Assembly (NCBI GenBank): GCA_029226085.1
Contig: JAQXXN010000094.1
Span: forward strand, 1-39,541
Length of the DNA: 39,541 nt
Source: Thermoflexaceae bacterium
GTDB taxonomy: Bacteria; Bacillota; Clostridia; Lachnospirales; Lachnospiraceae
Direction of reading: 5' to 3'
Shown here: positions 24,960 to 34,796 of the stretch, one piece after another
How positions within the stretch are numbered: position 1 is the first letter of the stretch
How the letters are laid out: every line of letters starts with the position of its first letter
Notes under the pieces: model-generated
The model's input: only the letters and a program-made list of their open reading frames with translations
What the model was told of the DNA's origin: nothing
Database searches by the model: none
Program-made: the position numbers and the translations under genes

Positions 24960-26839
24960 TATAATCTCCTATGCTGTTCAAGATATACTAAAAGTACGGA
25001 AATATCCGCAGGAGAAACACCCGATATTCTGGATGCCTGTCCAATGGAACGAGGATTGAATTTCTTAAGCTTCTGCTGTGCCTCCTTACGAAGACCGGTT
25101 ATCTCATCATAATCAATTGTTTCCGGTATGATCTTGTTCTCAAGCTTTTTAAAATGCTCTACCTGTTTTAACTGTCGACTAATATATCCTTCATATTTGA
25201 TATTTATGTCAACCTGTTCCACTACATCCCGTTTCAACGGTTTTCTGTTAGGGTCAATTTCTGCAAGATCATTATAACTGATTTCCGGACGACGGATAAG
25301 TTCTGCAAGGTTTGTCCCGGATTTAAGCGGCGTACTGTTAAGTTTCAAAAGAAGTTCCTGGACATTATCCGTACAGCCGACAGTTGTATTTTCCAGACGA
25401 TCAATCTCTTCTTTCACCAGTTCCTGCTTTTCTAACACCCAGTTATACTGCTCATCACTGACAAGTCCAAGTTCAGGACCATATTTTGAAAGACGGATAT
25501 CTGCATTATCCTGTCTTAACAAAAGACGGTATTCGGCACGGGAAGTCATCATACGGTATGGCTCATGATTCTCCTTTGTAACAAGATCATCTATCAATAC
25601 TCCGATATATGCCTCGGAACGATCCAATATGAGAGGCTCCTTTCCAAGAACCTTGCATGCTGCATTAATACCTGCAATAATCCCCTGTGCGGCAGCTTCC
25701 TCGTACCCGGAACTTCCATTAAACTGACCGCCGCTAAAAAGACCACTGATATTCTTAAATTCCAGTGACGGCTTTAACTGTACCGGATTAATGCAATCAT
25801 ACTCAATGGCATACGCATTACGGACAATCTTAACATTTTCAAGACCCGGAACCGTTCTATACATTTCATACTGCACATCTTCCGGAAGAGAACTGGACAT
25901 TCCGCCAAGATACATTTCATTGGTATAATTTCCTTCCGGTTCAATAAATACCTGATGTCTGTTCTTATCCGCAAAACGAACTACCTTATCTTCAATGGAT
26001 GGACAGTATCGTGGTCCGGTTCCTTCAATCATTCCTGAAAACAAAGGGGAACGGTGAATATTGCTTCGGATGATTTCATGGGTCTTTTCATTGGTATAAG
26101 TAAGCCAGCAGGACACCTGTTCCTTCTGTACGGAATCCGGATCCGTTGAAAAAGAAAAAGGAACAACATATTCATCTCCAAACTGTTCCTCCATCTTGGA
26201 AAAATCAATGGAACGTTTATCAACACGGGCAGGTGTTCCTGTCTTAAAACGAAACATTTCAACACCATTTGCCTTCAGTGAATCTGTAAGATGATTTGCC
26301 GCCTGAAGACCATTTGGTCCGGTATAATTACTTACCTCACCATAAATACATCTTGCACGAAGGTAGGTACCGGTACATAACACAACCGCACGTGCATGAT
26401 AAACCGCACCGGAAAATGTCTTTACACCACCGATAACTCCGTCATTGACAATAATTTCAGATACCTCTGCCTGACGAATTGTTATATGTTCCGTATTCTC
26501 AAGAACCTTTCTCATGCTTCTGCTATATTCGGATTTGTCCGCCTGTGCACGCAGGGAATGAACTGCCGGACCCTTGGATGAATTCAACATCTTGGACTGA
26601 ATAAAAGTCTTATCAATGTTTTTTCCCATTTCACCGCCAAGAGCATCGATTTCACGAACAAGATGACCCTTGGAGCTGCCTCCTATATTCGGATTACATG
26701 GCATAAGTGCAATACTTTCCACACTTACCGTAAAACAAATGGTTTCAAGTCCCATTCTTGCACATGCAAGTGCTGCTTCACATCCTGCATGGCCAAGACC
26801 GACAATAACAACATCATATTTCTCTTCAACGTTTGGCAT
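24959..26839 (-). CDS. mnmG: tRNA uridine-5-carboxymethylaminomethyl modification enzyme MnmG (GidA)
   Basis: FAD-dependent subunit that, with MnmE, forms the cmnm5 group on U34 of tRNAs. The FAD-binding motif [13 protein letters not shown] is at about residues 14-26, with [23 protein letters not shown] following, and [11 protein letters not shown] in the second dinucleotide-binding region. The C-terminal domain ends with [16 protein letters not shown]. 626 residues, full length. GGAGG sits nine bases before the ATG. It follows mnmE with a 20-base gap, so the two partners are co-transcribed. Confidence 0.96.
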   Translation of the reverse strand: MPNVEEKYDVVIVGLGHAGCEAALACARMGLETICFTVSVESIALMPCNPNIGGSSKGHLVREIDALGGEMGKNIDKTFIQSKMLNSSKGPAVHSLRAQADKSEYSRSMRKVLENTEHITIRQAEVSEIIVNDGVIGGVKTFSGAVYHARAVVLCTGTYLRARCIYGEVSNYTGPNGLQAANHLTDSLKANGVEMFRFKTGTPARVDKRSIDFSKMEEQFGDEYVVPFSFSTDPDSVQKEQVSCWLTYTNEKTHEIIRSNIHRSPLFSGMIEGTGPRYCPSIEDKVVRFADKNRHQVFIEPEGNYTNEMYLGGMSSSLPEDVQYEMYRTVPGLENVKIVRNAYAIEYDCINPVQLKPSLEFKNISGLFSGGQFNGSSGYEEAAAQGIIAGINAACKVLGKEPLILDRSEAYIGVLIDDLVTKENHEPYRMMTSRAEYRLLLRQDNADIRLSKYGPELGLVSDEQYNWVLEKQELVKEEIDRLENTTVGCTDNVQELLLKLNSTPLKSGTNLAELIRRPEISYNDLAEIDPNRKPLKRDVVEQVDINIKYEGYISRQLKQVEHFKKLENKIIPETIDYDEITGLRKEAQQKLKKFNPRSIGQASRISGVSPADISVLLVYLEQHRRL

Positions 26840-26859
26840 ACAATATTTCCTCCGAAAAT

Positions 26860-28242
26860 TTACTTACCCATACAGAATTTTGAAAAGATTTCATTCGCTA
26901 AATCTTCTTCAACGGATTCTCCAGTAATTTTTCCTAATTCTTCATACGCATTCATTAAATCGATGGTATAGAAATCCTCCGGCATTGAATTTTCAATACT
27001 GTTAACTACTAGTTTAAGACTTTTCAATGCATCTTTCAAGGAATTCTTTTGACGAAGATTGGTAATAATTAACTCGTCATTTATCTGAATTTTTCCTTTT
27101 ACGAACAACTCTTTTATGGTTTCCTCCAAATCATCCACTCCATCCATGGTTTTTGTAGAAATACTGATTACCGGTGCATCTATTATTTTCTTAAATGAGT
27201 TTTCATCCACAACCGGTACCAAATCAGACTTATTCAGAATAATAATTACATTTTTGTCTTTTATGATATCCATTATGTCTTTGTCATTCTCATCCAGTAA
27301 AACGGAAGAATCCACAACATAGATAATAAGATCGGCACCGGATGCACATTCTCTTGCTTTATCCACACCGATGGCTTCCACTTTGTCGCTTGTGTTACGG
27401 ATGCCTGCCGTATCAATCAGATTAAGAAGAATTCCATTTATATTAATCTGTTCCTCAATTATGTCACGGGTAGTTCCGGGAATATCCGTTACAATTGCTC
27501 TTTCGTATCGTGCAAGAACATTTAAAAGGCTGGATTTACCGGCATTTGGTTTACCAAGAATAACGGTATTGATTCCTTCTTTCAAAATACGTCCGTTATC
27601 GGAAGTTTTAATAAGATTTTCAAGTCCACTGTTTATTACCTGTATATCTAAAAGCAGCTTCTTAGAAAAATCATCCAGACTGATATGTTCCGGATCATCC
27701 AGGGCAGCTTCGATATATGCCACATCATTTAAAATGGTTTCACGGTAACTCTTAATTTTACCGGATAAAAATCCTCCCAGCTGATTTATGGATGATTTCA
27801 TGGCTAATTCATTTTTTGAATTAATCAAATCAATTACAGCTTCTGCCTGGGACAAATCAATTCTTCCATTTAAAAAGGCTCTCTTTGTAAATTCACCCGG
27901 TTCAGCAGGTCTGGCACCATATTTAAAGCATGTTTCAAGAATCCTGTTCATTACAACCATTCCGCCATGACAGTTAATTTCAACAACATCTTCCCTGGTA
28001 TAAGTATGAGGATTCTTCATAAGCATGACAAGCACTTCATCCAATACTTCATTTCCATCCACAATATTTCCATAATGTATGGTATGGGAAGGAACATCAG
28101 AAAGCTTTTTTCCGGATTTTGAATGAAATATCTTATCTGCGATGATGATAGCCTCATCACCACTCATACGGATGATTCCAATTCCCGAATTTGTCACATT
28201 CCCCGTAGAAATTGCTGCAATTGTATCCTCTGAATAATTCAT
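26860..28242 (-). CDS. mnmE: tRNA modification GTPase MnmE (TrmE)
   Basis: GTPase partner of MnmG. Visible: the N-terminal tetrahydrofolate-binding domain ([24 protein letters not shown]), the G domain with P-loop [21 protein letters not shown] switch, DTAG and NKSD motifs, and the invariant C-terminal C-x-G-K (CMGK) that carries the catalytic Cys. I start at ATG 28242, which has AAAGGAG six bases upstream; the earlier ATG 28263 would include that ribosome binding site as codons. 460 residues. Confidence 0.96.
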   Translation of the reverse strand: MNYSEDTIAAISTGNVTNSGIGIIRMSGDEAIIIADKIFHSKSGKKLSDVPSHTIHYGNIVDGNEVLDEVLVMLMKNPHTYTREDVVEINCHGGMVVMNRILETCFKYGARPAEPGEFTKRAFLNGRIDLSQAEAVIDLINSKNELAMKSSINQLGGFLSGKIKSYRETILNDVAYIEAALDDPEHISLDDFSKKLLLDIQVINSGLENLIKTSDNGRILKEGINTVILGKPNAGKSSLLNVLARYERAIVTDIPGTTRDIIEEQININGILLNLIDTAGIRNTSDKVEAIGVDKARECASGADLIIYVVDSSVLLDENDKDIMDIIKDKNVIIILNKSDLVPVVDENSFKKIIDAPVISISTKTMDGVDDLEETIKELFVKGKIQINDELIITNLRQKNSLKDALKSLKLVVNSIENSMPEDFYTIDLMNAYEELGKITGESVEEDLANEIFSKFCMGK

Positions 28243-28274
28243 TTCTAACTCCTTTACATCCATCCGATATTAAA

Positions 28275-28303
28275 TAAGCCATTACAAATAATGTAATGGC
28301 TTA
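28275..28303 (-). other. Hairpin between jag and mnmE
   Basis: An 11-bp perfect stem (28275-28285 with 28293-28303) with a seven-base loop. On the minus strand it is followed by TTTAATATC, only a weak T tract, so it may act as a partial terminator dividing the yidC-jag and mnmE-mnmG sections of the operon. Confidence 0.6.
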
Positions 28304-28312
28304 TATGTAAAA

Positions 28313-28954
28313 CTAATTATTATTTGTATGCTTCTTTAAGTAAACAACCACATGTCTGTATGGCTCTTCTCCTTCACTTCTTGTTGCAACAAACTTATCA
28401 TTCTGGAGAGTTGAATGAATAATTCTTCTCTCATATGGATTCATTGGTTCAAGAGTAACGGATCTTCTTGTTCTCTTTACCTTATATGCAATATTCTTTG
28501 CAAGAGACTCTAATGTTTCTTTTCTTCTTTCACGGTAATTCTCGGTATCAACCTTAACCTTTAAGTATCCGCCAAATTCTTTATTCACTACAAGTCTTAC
28601 AAGATACTGAAGAGAATCCAGTGTCTGTCCTCTCTTGCCGATTAAAAGTCCCATATCCTCGCCTGTCAGATTGATATTAACTGTTTCCTCTTCTTCATTC
28701 ACATTTACTTCAATCTTAACTGACATATTCATCGCATCAAACATGTCTCCAAGGAATTTATTTACAACATCTTCAACAGATGCCTTTTTGGATACTTTGA
28801 TTTTAGCAGGCTTTGTATTGAATAAACCAAGAAAACCTGAACTAGCTTCTTCAATAACCGTGTAATCAAGCTCATCACTTGGAACACCCATTGCAATTGC
28901 GGCATTTGTTAAAGCCTCATCAACTGATTTACCAGTAAACTCTAAATACTCCAT
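28313..28954 (-). CDS. jag: RNA-binding protein KhpB (Jag/EloR)
   Basis: Cytoplasmic RNA-binding protein linked to cell elongation control in Gram-positives. Three domains in order: Jag-N (about residues 1-52, ending SGFLGLFNTKPAKIKV), a KH domain with GLLIGKRGQTLDSLQ at about 110-125, and an R3H domain with RTRRSVTLEPMNPYERRIIH near 170-185. 213 residues, typical of clostridial forms. GGAGG precedes the ATG. Directly downstream of yidC (15 bases apart), the conserved arrangement. Confidence 0.94.
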   Translation of the reverse strand: MEYLEFTGKSVDEALTNAAIAMGVPSDELDYTVIEEASSGFLGLFNTKPAKIKVSKKASVEDVVNKFLGDMFDAMNMSVKIEVNVNEEEETVNINLTGEDMGLLIGKRGQTLDSLQYLVRLVVNKEFGGYLKVKVDTENYRERRKETLESLAKNIAYKVKRTRRSVTLEPMNPYERRIIHSTLQNDKFVATRSEGEEPYRHVVVYLKKHTNNN

Positions 28955-28969
28955 AATCGTACCTCCAAA

Positions 28970-30199
28970 TTATTTTTTATTAACCTTCTCATTATATTTT
29001 GCAACCATATTGGCCTTAGAAGCAAGACTTCCCTTGTTTGAACCTTCGTTATAATAATTTGTGGATTTCTTAATTTCTTCTACCTTATCAAGGTTCTTCT
29101 GTCTGGTTTCTTCTAATTTCTTCTGTATGTTCTGCATATTCTGATTCTGAATATTTCTGGTATTTGTATTCGCTTTTGTAGATAATGTCTGAGGTGGAAG
29201 ACCCTTCTTGGCTCTCTTGGCATTTGCCTTTTCAACATTTTTCTTAACAAGCTCATCCATATCAATCTTATTAAAGTATACATTTAATAAAAGCTGCTGG
29301 ATTGTCTGGCAGACCGCTGTTGCAATCCAGTATAAACCAAGACCGCTTGGAAGAGAAAACGCAATAAAACCTGTCATGATTGGCATGATGGTATTCATTG
29401 TCTTCATGGACTGTGCCGCAGGATTATCACTGTCAGTTGTATTATTATTTCCTACTGTCTTCATACTAATCCACTGTGTCAGTGCAGTAAGAACAGGAAT
29501 TAAAATGGCAATTGAAGTGAGAGTCGGTGCCACAGCCAGGTTAATACCAAAAAAGTCATACATTCCATATAATGAAGAAACATTTTCCGAAATCAGACCG
29601 GCACAGGAAGGAAATATCTCCTTTAACTGCTCCCACTGTGCTGTTGAAAACATGTTCATTGCATCAATGGCAGTATTTACTGTGGTAAAATCACCGGAAA
29701 AACCATTTTCAGCCATGATTTCCGCAAAATTAGCCTGTGCCATAAGACCATTTGCACCACCCAGCATATTTTCAAATAAAACTTTTACTGATGAAACATA
29801 TGCAGGAATATTCTGTATAACTCTATAAAGAGCAAAAAGAATAGGCATCTGGATAATAAGTTGTAAACATCCACCCGTAGGAGATGTACCATACTTTGCA
29901 TATACAGCCTGCTGCTCTTCATTCATTTTCGTCATGGATTCCTGATCAGACTTTCCCTTGTACTTTTTCTGGATAGCCATCAATTCAGGATTCATAATAC
30001 TTGAAAGCTTTGAAAACTTCATCTGCTTAACCGTAAGAGGAAGCATGAGAAGCTTTACAACGATTGTAAACAAAATAATAGCCAAACCGACATTCTGAAT
30101 ACCAAAGTTTGCTGTCAGTTCGAACAAACCATTAAAAATCCATCCTAAAATCTTTGCAATCGGTCCTAAAAACCCACCGCTTTGTGTTAATAAAATCAA
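28970..30199 (-). CDS. yidC: Membrane protein insertase YidC
   Basis: Oxa1/YidC/Alb3 insertase that places membrane proteins with or without SecYEG. About five transmembrane segments; the cytoplasmic loop KQMKFSKLSSIMNPELMAIQ and PTGGCLQLIIQMPILFALYRVI are hallmark regions. The C-terminal tail is long and basic, as usual where YidC contacts the ribosome. The start is TTG, eight bases after AGGAGG. 409 residues includes an enlarged loop between the second and third core helices, common in Clostridia. Confidence 0.94.
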   Translation of the reverse strand: MILLTQSGGFLGPIAKILGWIFNGLFELTANFGIQNVGLAIILFTIVVKLLMLPLTVKQMKFSKLSSIMNPELMAIQKKYKGKSDQESMTKMNEEQQAVYAKYGTSPTGGCLQLIIQMPILFALYRVIQNIPAYVSSVKVLFENMLGGANGLMAQANFAEIMAENGFSGDFTTVNTAIDAMNMFSTAQWEQLKEIFPSCAGLISENVSSLYGMYDFFGINLAVAPTLTSIAILIPVLTALTQWISMKTVGNNNTTDSDNPAAQSMKTMNTIMPIMTGFIAFSLPSGLGLYWIATAVCQTIQQLLLNVYFNKIDMDELVKKNVEKANAKRAKKGLPPQTLSTKANTNTRNIQNQNMQNIQKKLEETRQKNLDKVEEIKKSTNYYNEGSNKGSLASKANMVAKYNEKVNKK

Positions 30200-30240
30200 A
30201 TCGAATACCTCCTAAGCATTTGACACACTATCGAAACACT

Positions 30241-30456
30241 TCATGGAACCGGATCATATCCTCCCTTTGAAAAAGGATTACATCTTAAAATTCTTTTAAC
30301 TGCTAAAAAACTGCCTTTTATGACACCATATTTTTCCAGTGCCTCAATGGCATAAGAAGAACAGGTCGGTGTATAAATGCATGTGGCATGTCCTTTTAAG
30401 GGTGATAAAAATTTCTTATAAAATTTTATAATATAAATGAGAAGATTTTTAATCAT
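30241..30456 (-). CDS. yidD: Membrane protein insertion efficiency factor YidD
   Basis: Small membrane-associated protein that aids YidC-dependent insertion. The signature [20 protein letters not shown] and the C-terminal [16 protein letters not shown] are diagnostic. I prefer ATG 30456 (MIKNLL) to ATG 30465 on spacing from AAAAGAG, but the two cannot be separated firmly. The gene overlaps or abuts the rnpA end. About 71 residues. Confidence 0.92.
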   Translation of the reverse strand: MIKNLLIYIIKFYKKFLSPLKGHATCIYTPTCSSYAIEALEKYGVIKGSFLAVKRILRCNPFSKGGYDPVP

Positions 30457-30802
30457 TCTTATCATCTCTTTTCAATATTCCATGAATCCTGGAAACGTGT
30501 AAAAGTGCACTCTCCGTTTCCATAAACCCGAGCCCTTTTAAACCTGCTCTGGCTACAATAACAACATCATATCCTGATACAAACTTATCAGAATTCAGTC
30601 GAATGCTTTCTCTGATTAATCTTGTCAGTCTGTGTCTGACAATACTGTTACCAACTTTTTTACTTACTGAAATACCAAATCTTGTAGCATCTGTTCCATT
30701 TTCCAAAATATACATTACCAATAAACGATTTGCACGGGATTTTCCCATTGAGTAAACTTTCCGAAAATCTTCGTTATTTTTAATAACCTGATAATTTTTC
30801 AT
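30449..30802 (-). CDS. rnpA: Ribonuclease P protein component
   Basis: Protein subunit of RNase P, which matures tRNA 5' ends with the RNA subunit. The RNP-like motif [18 protein letters not shown] and the N-terminal [14 protein letters not shown] are typical. 117 residues, normal length. Lies 73 bases after rpmH, with an intrinsic-terminator-like hairpin in between, and its 3' end overlaps the start region of yidD. Confidence 0.94.
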   Translation of the reverse strand: MKNYQVIKNNEDFRKVYSMGKSRANRLLVMYILENGTDATRFGISVSKKVGNSIVRHRLTRLIRESIRLNSDKFVSGYDVVIVARAGLKGLGFMETESALLHVSRIHGILKRDDKND

Positions 30803-30857
30803 GATTCTTTCCTCATAACCGGCTAAAATGGAACCAATTTAACTCTAATAGAAGAAA

Positions 30858-30877
30858 AGGCCACAAATCTGCGGCCT
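30858..30877 (-). terminator. Terminator hairpin overlapping the rpmH stop codon
   Basis: On the minus strand AGGCCGCA pairs with TGTGGCCT around a GATT loop, followed by TTTCTTCT. The 5' arm includes the last two bases of the rpmH stop codon. It would let rpmH be made in excess over rnpA, with read-through feeding the rest of the operon. Confidence 0.7.
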
Positions 30878-31010
30878 AAGCTGATAATACTTTTCTTCCC
30901 TTTGCTCTTCTGGCTGATAATACTTTTCTTCCATTAGATGTGCTCATTCTTGCTCTAAATCCATGAACCTTGGATCTTGATCTCTTTTTAGGCTGAAATG
31001 TCATCTTCAT
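30876..31010 (-). CDS. rpmH: 50S ribosomal protein L34
   Basis: A 44-residue basic protein beginning [20 protein letters not shown], the full L34 sequence, ending GRKVLSA. AGGAGG lies before the ATG and a consensus promoter lies about 85 bases upstream. The C-terminal GRKVLSA occurs twice, encoded by an exact 20-bp direct repeat (30880-30899 and 30913-30932). First gene of the rpmH-rnpA-yidD-yidC-jag operon flanking the origin. Confidence 0.96.
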   Translation of the reverse strand: MKMTFQPKKRSRSKVHGFRARMSTSNGRKVLSARRAKGRKVLSA

Positions 31011-31093
31011 AAAAACACCTCCTTATAAAACCAATATAAAATAATATATGGTAAGCATATTTTGACTAGTATAAAATTAAACATACAAACTGT

Positions 31094-31122
31094 ATTATAT
31101 TCAAAAAAAACAATTCAGTCAA
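31094..31122 (-). promoter_or_regulatory. Promoter of the rpmH operon
   Basis: Minus strand TTGACT (31122-31117) and TATAAT (31099-31094), spacer exactly 17 bases. Near-consensus, as expected for a ribosomal protein operon. Confidence 0.85.
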
Positions 31123-31222
31123 GTAAAATGAGCAAATAAATAATAAAATAATATTTGTATTCATCATAAAAAAATGTTAAATTTATATTAATAAATAAAG
31201 ATAAAGGAGAGGTATACACAGG

Positions 31223-32740
31223 ATGCTGGAATTTTTATTAAGTATATTACCAGTGGTAATAATCATTCTACTAATTGTAATTTTAATTACAGGTTATGTT
31301 AAGGCTTCACCAGATAAGGCTTACATCATTTCCGGTTTAAGAAAGAACCCGAAGGTTTTAATCGGAAAAGCAGGTATCAAGATTCCTTTTCTTGAGAAAA
31401 AAGACGAATTAAGCCTTCAGCTGATTCCAATTGATGTTAAAACGTCAAATGCAGTTCCGACGGCAGACTATATTAACATCAATGTAGATGCGGCAGTCAA
31501 TGTTAAAATCAGCGACAAACCAGAATATTTAAAGCTTGCGGCACAAAACTTCTTAAATAAGAAGACCGAATATATTGCCAATGTAGCAAGAGAAGTTCTG
31601 GAAGGTAACATGCGTGAAATCGTTGGTAAAATGAACCTGGAAGAAATGGTTTCTGACCGTCAGAAATTTGCCCAGCTGGTTAAGGAAAATGCAGAACCGG
31701 ACCTTGCAGCCATGGGTCTTGACATTGTAAGCTTTAATGTACAGAATTTCGTTGACGGAAACGGTGTTATTGAAAACCTTGGTGTTGATAATATTGTAAA
31801 AATCCAGAAAAATGCAGCAATTTCCAGAGCGGAAAGTGAAAAGGAAATTGCAAAGGCACAGGCTAATGCCAAGAAAGAAGCAAATGATGCCCAGATTAAC
31901 GCTGCAACGGAAATTGCAATTAAAGAAAATGAATTAGAAATTAAAAAAGCTGAATTAAAGAAAAATGCTGACATCAAAAAAGCTGAGGCCGATGCTGCAT
32001 ATAAGATTCAGGAAGAGGAACAGCGTAAAACAGTGGAAATTACCACTGCTAATGCCAATATTGCAAAGCAGGAAAAGGAAATTCTCTTAAAGCAAAGAGA
32101 AGCAGAGGTAATGGAACAGGCTCTTGATGCTGAAGTCAAGAAAAAAGCTGAAGCACAGAAATTTGCACGTCAGCAGCAGTCTGATGCAGAATTATATGAA
32201 AGACAAAGAAAAGCAGAAGCAGAAAAGTTCGAACGGGAAAAAGAAGCAGAAGCACTTAAGGCAACTGCAGAAGCTCAAAGATATGCAAAAGAACAGGAAT
32301 CGGAAGGTATCCGTCTGGTAGGTGAAGCTGAAGCTAAAGCCATTGAAGCAAAGGGTATTGCCGAAGCAGAAGCTATGGAGAAAAAGGCTGAAGCCATGAA
32401 GAAATATGGTCAGGCAGCCATGGTTGAAATGATTGTAAAAGCTCTTCCTGAGATGGCACGTGCCATTGCAGAACCTTTGCAGTCAATCGATAAGGTTACC
32501 ATTATTGACAGCGGTTCTTCAAATAGTGGAGTAAGCAGCATGGGAAATTATGTACCTGCTGTTCTTGCCAAAACAATAGAAACAGTTAAAGAAACAACGG
32601 GTCTTGATATCACGGAAATCATGAAATCCAATACATATGATGCACAGGTTAACCGTAACATCAACATAACTGGTCTGGATGATGATAAAACAAAGGATAT
32701 TGTTTCCGCAGCTGTGACCAAAGAAATTGTTTCTGAATAA
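31223..32740 (+). CDS. floT: Flotillin-like SPFH-domain protein
   Basis: Membrane scaffold protein of the flotillin family that organises functional membrane microdomains. An N-terminal membrane segment (about residues 5-25), an SPFH domain (about 28-190, including LIPIDVKTSNAVPTADYININV), and a long Ala/Glu/Lys-rich coiled coil (about 195-400, repeating AEA-K units) are visible, followed by a C-terminal tail with ALPEMARAIAEPLQSIDKVTIID. The gene lies between rpmH and dnaA, where most Firmicutes have only origin sequence. A terminator follows it before the DnaA boxes. No NfeD partner is encoded beside it. Ribosome binding site AAAGGAGAGG is strong. Confidence 0.88.
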   Translation: MLEFLLSILPVVIIILLIVILITGYVKASPDKAYIISGLRKNPKVLIGKAGIKIPFLEKKDELSLQLIPIDVKTSNAVPTADYININVDAAVNVKISDKPEYLKLAAQNFLNKKTEYIANVAREVLEGNMREIVGKMNLEEMVSDRQKFAQLVKENAEPDLAAMGLDIVSFNVQNFVDGNGVIENLGVDNIVKIQKNAAISRAESEKEIAKAQANAKKEANDAQINAATEIAIKENELEIKKAELKKNADIKKAEADAAYKIQEEEQRKTVEITTANANIAKQEKEILLKQREAEVMEQALDAEVKKKAEAQKFARQQQSDAELYERQRKAEAEKFEREKEAEALKATAEAQRYAKEQESEGIRLVGEAEAKAIEAKGIAEAEAMEKKAEAMKKYGQAAMVEMIVKALPEMARAIAEPLQSIDKVTIIDSGSSNSGVSSMGNYVPAVLAKTIETVKETTGLDITEIMKSNTYDAQVNRNINITGLDDDKTKDIVSAAVTKEIVSE

Positions 32741-32772
32741 TATATTATTTCATTAATTTATAAATTAATTTG

Positions 32773-32826
32773 AAAGAGTATTACAAAATTACAGTTTTGC
32801 GTAATAATGTAATACTCTTTTTTTAT
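32773..32826 (+). terminator. Strong terminator after the flotillin gene
   Basis: AAAGAGTATTAC pairs with GTAATACTCTTT (32773-32784 with 32809-32820), with further pairing inside the loop, followed by a run of T. It would keep flotillin transcription out of the origin region. Confidence 0.85.
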
Positions 32827-32837
32827 AATTCACAAAG

Positions 32838-33006
32838 TTATCAACATATTTTCAAGTTTTTCACATTAATTTTTATTACTTAACCATAATAATATCCACA
32901 TTTTGTGTACAACTTGTGGATAAGTGGTGTATAATTATTATAATATCTTATTAAATTACAATAATCCGCCTTTTTTTATTTTCATAAAGTTATTCACTTA
33001 TCAACA
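32838..33006. other. oriC: Origin of replication, upstream DnaA-box cluster (oriC)
   Basis: Between flotillin and dnaA lies an AT-rich non-coding stretch with DnaA boxes: TTATCAACA at 32838-32846 and again at 32998-33006; a perfect TGTGGATAA (reverse TTATCCACA) at 32915-32923; and one-mismatch sites TTTTTCACA (32857), ATATCCACA (32892) and TTATTCACT (32990, overlapping the next box by one base). The part at 32930-32990 is nearly all A/T and could be an unwinding region. Position beside dnaA, parS sites and the divergent switch of gene orientation all support oriC. Confidence 0.85.
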
Positions 33007-33068
33007 GCAAAACGAATTTACGGTAATTATTGAATCCATATTATGTAAATCATGTAATTTATTCTTTC

Positions 33069-33097
33069 TTGAATATTTCCTGAAATTGTTCTATAAT
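33069..33097 (+). promoter_or_regulatory. dnaA promoter
   Basis: TTGAAT (33069-33074) and TATAAT (33092-33097) separated by 17 bases, about 33 bases before the dnaA ATG. It lies just downstream of the DnaA-box cluster, so autoregulation by DnaA is likely. Confidence 0.75.
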
Positions 33098-33130
33098 ATA
33101 TGTTGAGATTGTGTCGTTAGGAGAAAATAA

Positions 33131-34477
33131 ATGTTAGAGTTAATTAAAGAAAAATGGGAATACATACTTGAAACAATGAAAAAAGAATATGACATTTCTG
33201 ACGTTTCATTTAAGACATGGATTCTTCCATTAAAAGTATATTCATTTGACAATAACATAGTAACTATTTTAGTATCAGAACAGCCAATGGGTCTGGATTA
33301 TATTAAAAAGAGATATCTTACCCCTCTTCAGGTTACAATCAGTGAAGTTATTGGAGTAGAAGTCAGTGTGGAATTCATTCTTCCTAATGATGCACAAAAG
33401 ACCGTTAAGAAAGATGAAGTTTCTTCCTATAATAATGGTATTCCAAAATCAAACCTGAATCCAAAGTATACATTTGATACCTTTGTCGTTGGTAATAACA
33501 ATAATTTTGCCCATGCAGCATGTCTTGCCGTGGCAGAATCACCGGCTGAGGTTTATAATCCTTTGTTTATATATGGAGGTGTAGGTCTTGGAAAGACTCA
33601 TCTCATGCAGTCCATTGCACATTTTGTTCAGGAAAACAGTCCTCAGCTCAAGGTAAAATACGTAACTTCAGAAGAATTTACCAACGAACTGATTGAATCC
33701 TTGAAAAACCAGAAGCTTACCAACAGCGAATTTCGTGAAAAATACAGAAATGTAGATGTTTTATTAATTGATGACATTCAGTTTATTATAGGAAAGGAAA
33801 GTACACAGGAAGAATTTTTCCATACTTTCAATACTCTTTATGGTTCTAATAAACAAATTATAATTTCTTCGGATAAACCTCCAAAAGAGATGGAAACTCT
33901 GGAAGAGAGACTCCGTACACGCTTTGAATGTGGTCTTACTGTAGACATTCAGATGCCTACATATGAGACAAGCATGGCAATTCTGGATAAGAAAATAGAA
34001 GCAGAAGGTTATTTTGTTCCATTTGAAGTAAAAGATTTTATTGTAAATAACATTAATTCCAATATCAGAGAATTGGAAGGAGCATTAAATAAAATAACTG
34101 CTTATTCCAAGGTTGCCAAAACAGAAATAACACTTGATCTTGCAAAAAATCTCCTGAAAGATTTAATAACGCCTAATGCACACCGGGAAATAACCATTGA
34201 ATATATTATCCAGGTTGTTGCAGACCACTTTGGAATAACAATTGCAGATATCATTTCAGCCAAGAGAAAGTCGGAAATTGTATATCCAAGACAGATTGCC
34301 ATGTACCTTTGCAGAAAATGTACGGCAGAACCTCTCACATCCATCGGAAAATACATGGGTGACAGAGACCATACCACAGTAATTCACGGAGCTGAAAAAA
34401 TCGAACGGGAACTTACTTACAACGAAAACACAAAAAATGTTATAGATGTATTAATTAAGAAGATAAATCCAAGTTAA
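33131..34477 (+). CDS. dnaA: Chromosomal replication initiator protein DnaA
   Basis: Binds DnaA boxes and opens oriC. Domain I is at about residues 1-85 (including FKTWILPLK), a short linker domain II follows, and the AAA+ domain III has Walker A GGVGLGKTH at 149-157 and Walker B VLLIDDIQF. The C-terminal box-binding domain IV carries GDRDHTTVIHGAEKI. 448 residues; domain II is short, as in other Firmicutes. AGGAG precedes the ATG. Divergent from rpmH through the flotillin gene and origin. Confidence 0.97.
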   Translation: MLELIKEKWEYILETMKKEYDISDVSFKTWILPLKVYSFDNNIVTILVSEQPMGLDYIKKRYLTPLQVTISEVIGVEVSVEFILPNDAQKTVKKDEVSSYNNGIPKSNLNPKYTFDTFVVGNNNNFAHAACLAVAESPAEVYNPLFIYGGVGLGKTHLMQSIAHFVQENSPQLKVKYVTSEEFTNELIESLKNQKLTNSEFREKYRNVDVLLIDDIQFIIGKESTQEEFFHTFNTLYGSNKQIIISSDKPPKEMETLEERLRTRFECGLTVDIQMPTYETSMAILDKKIEAEGYFVPFEVKDFIVNNINSNIRELEGALNKITAYSKVAKTEITLDLAKNLLKDLITPNAHREITIEYIIQVVADHFGITIADIISAKRKSEIVYPRQIAMYLCRKCTAEPLTSIGKYMGDRDHTTVIHGAEKIERELTYNENTKNVIDVLIKKINPS

Positions 34478-34608
34478 AGCTTTAATTAAAATTTAACTAT
34501 TATTTTCTTCATAATACACATTTTATATTATTTACTGTTCTTTTAATGTGAATTTACTGTTTATAAAATGTTGATTATATTTTTACAGAAAACTAAGATA
34601 TTTTTTAC

Positions 34609-34634
34609 TGTTGATAATTAAGAGTTTATCAACT
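34609..34634. other. Downstream DnaA boxes between dnaA and dnaN
   Basis: TGTTGATAA (34609-34617) and TTATCAACT (34626-34634) face each other in the 319-base AT-rich gap between dnaA and dnaN, with a weaker TGTTGATTA near 34569. Firmicute origins are often bipartite, with boxes on both sides of dnaA. The rest of 34478-34796 is AT-rich and I see no gene in it. Confidence 0.65.
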
Positions 34635-34796
34635 TCCTTTTAAGGAGTTTTTAACATAGTTATTAGACAGAGAAAATACTTGAATTTACCGGCTTAGGAG
34701 TACTTTTCAACATACCCACAGCCCCTACTACTTATACTGCTTAATTTAATAAATAATTAATTTAATTAAAAGGGTGAAAGGAGTTATTAACAACCA

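Noticed and set aside
29208..29828. 206-codon plus-strand reading frame
   Set aside because: Antisense to yidC; hydrophobic character is the mirror of the YidC coding sequence.
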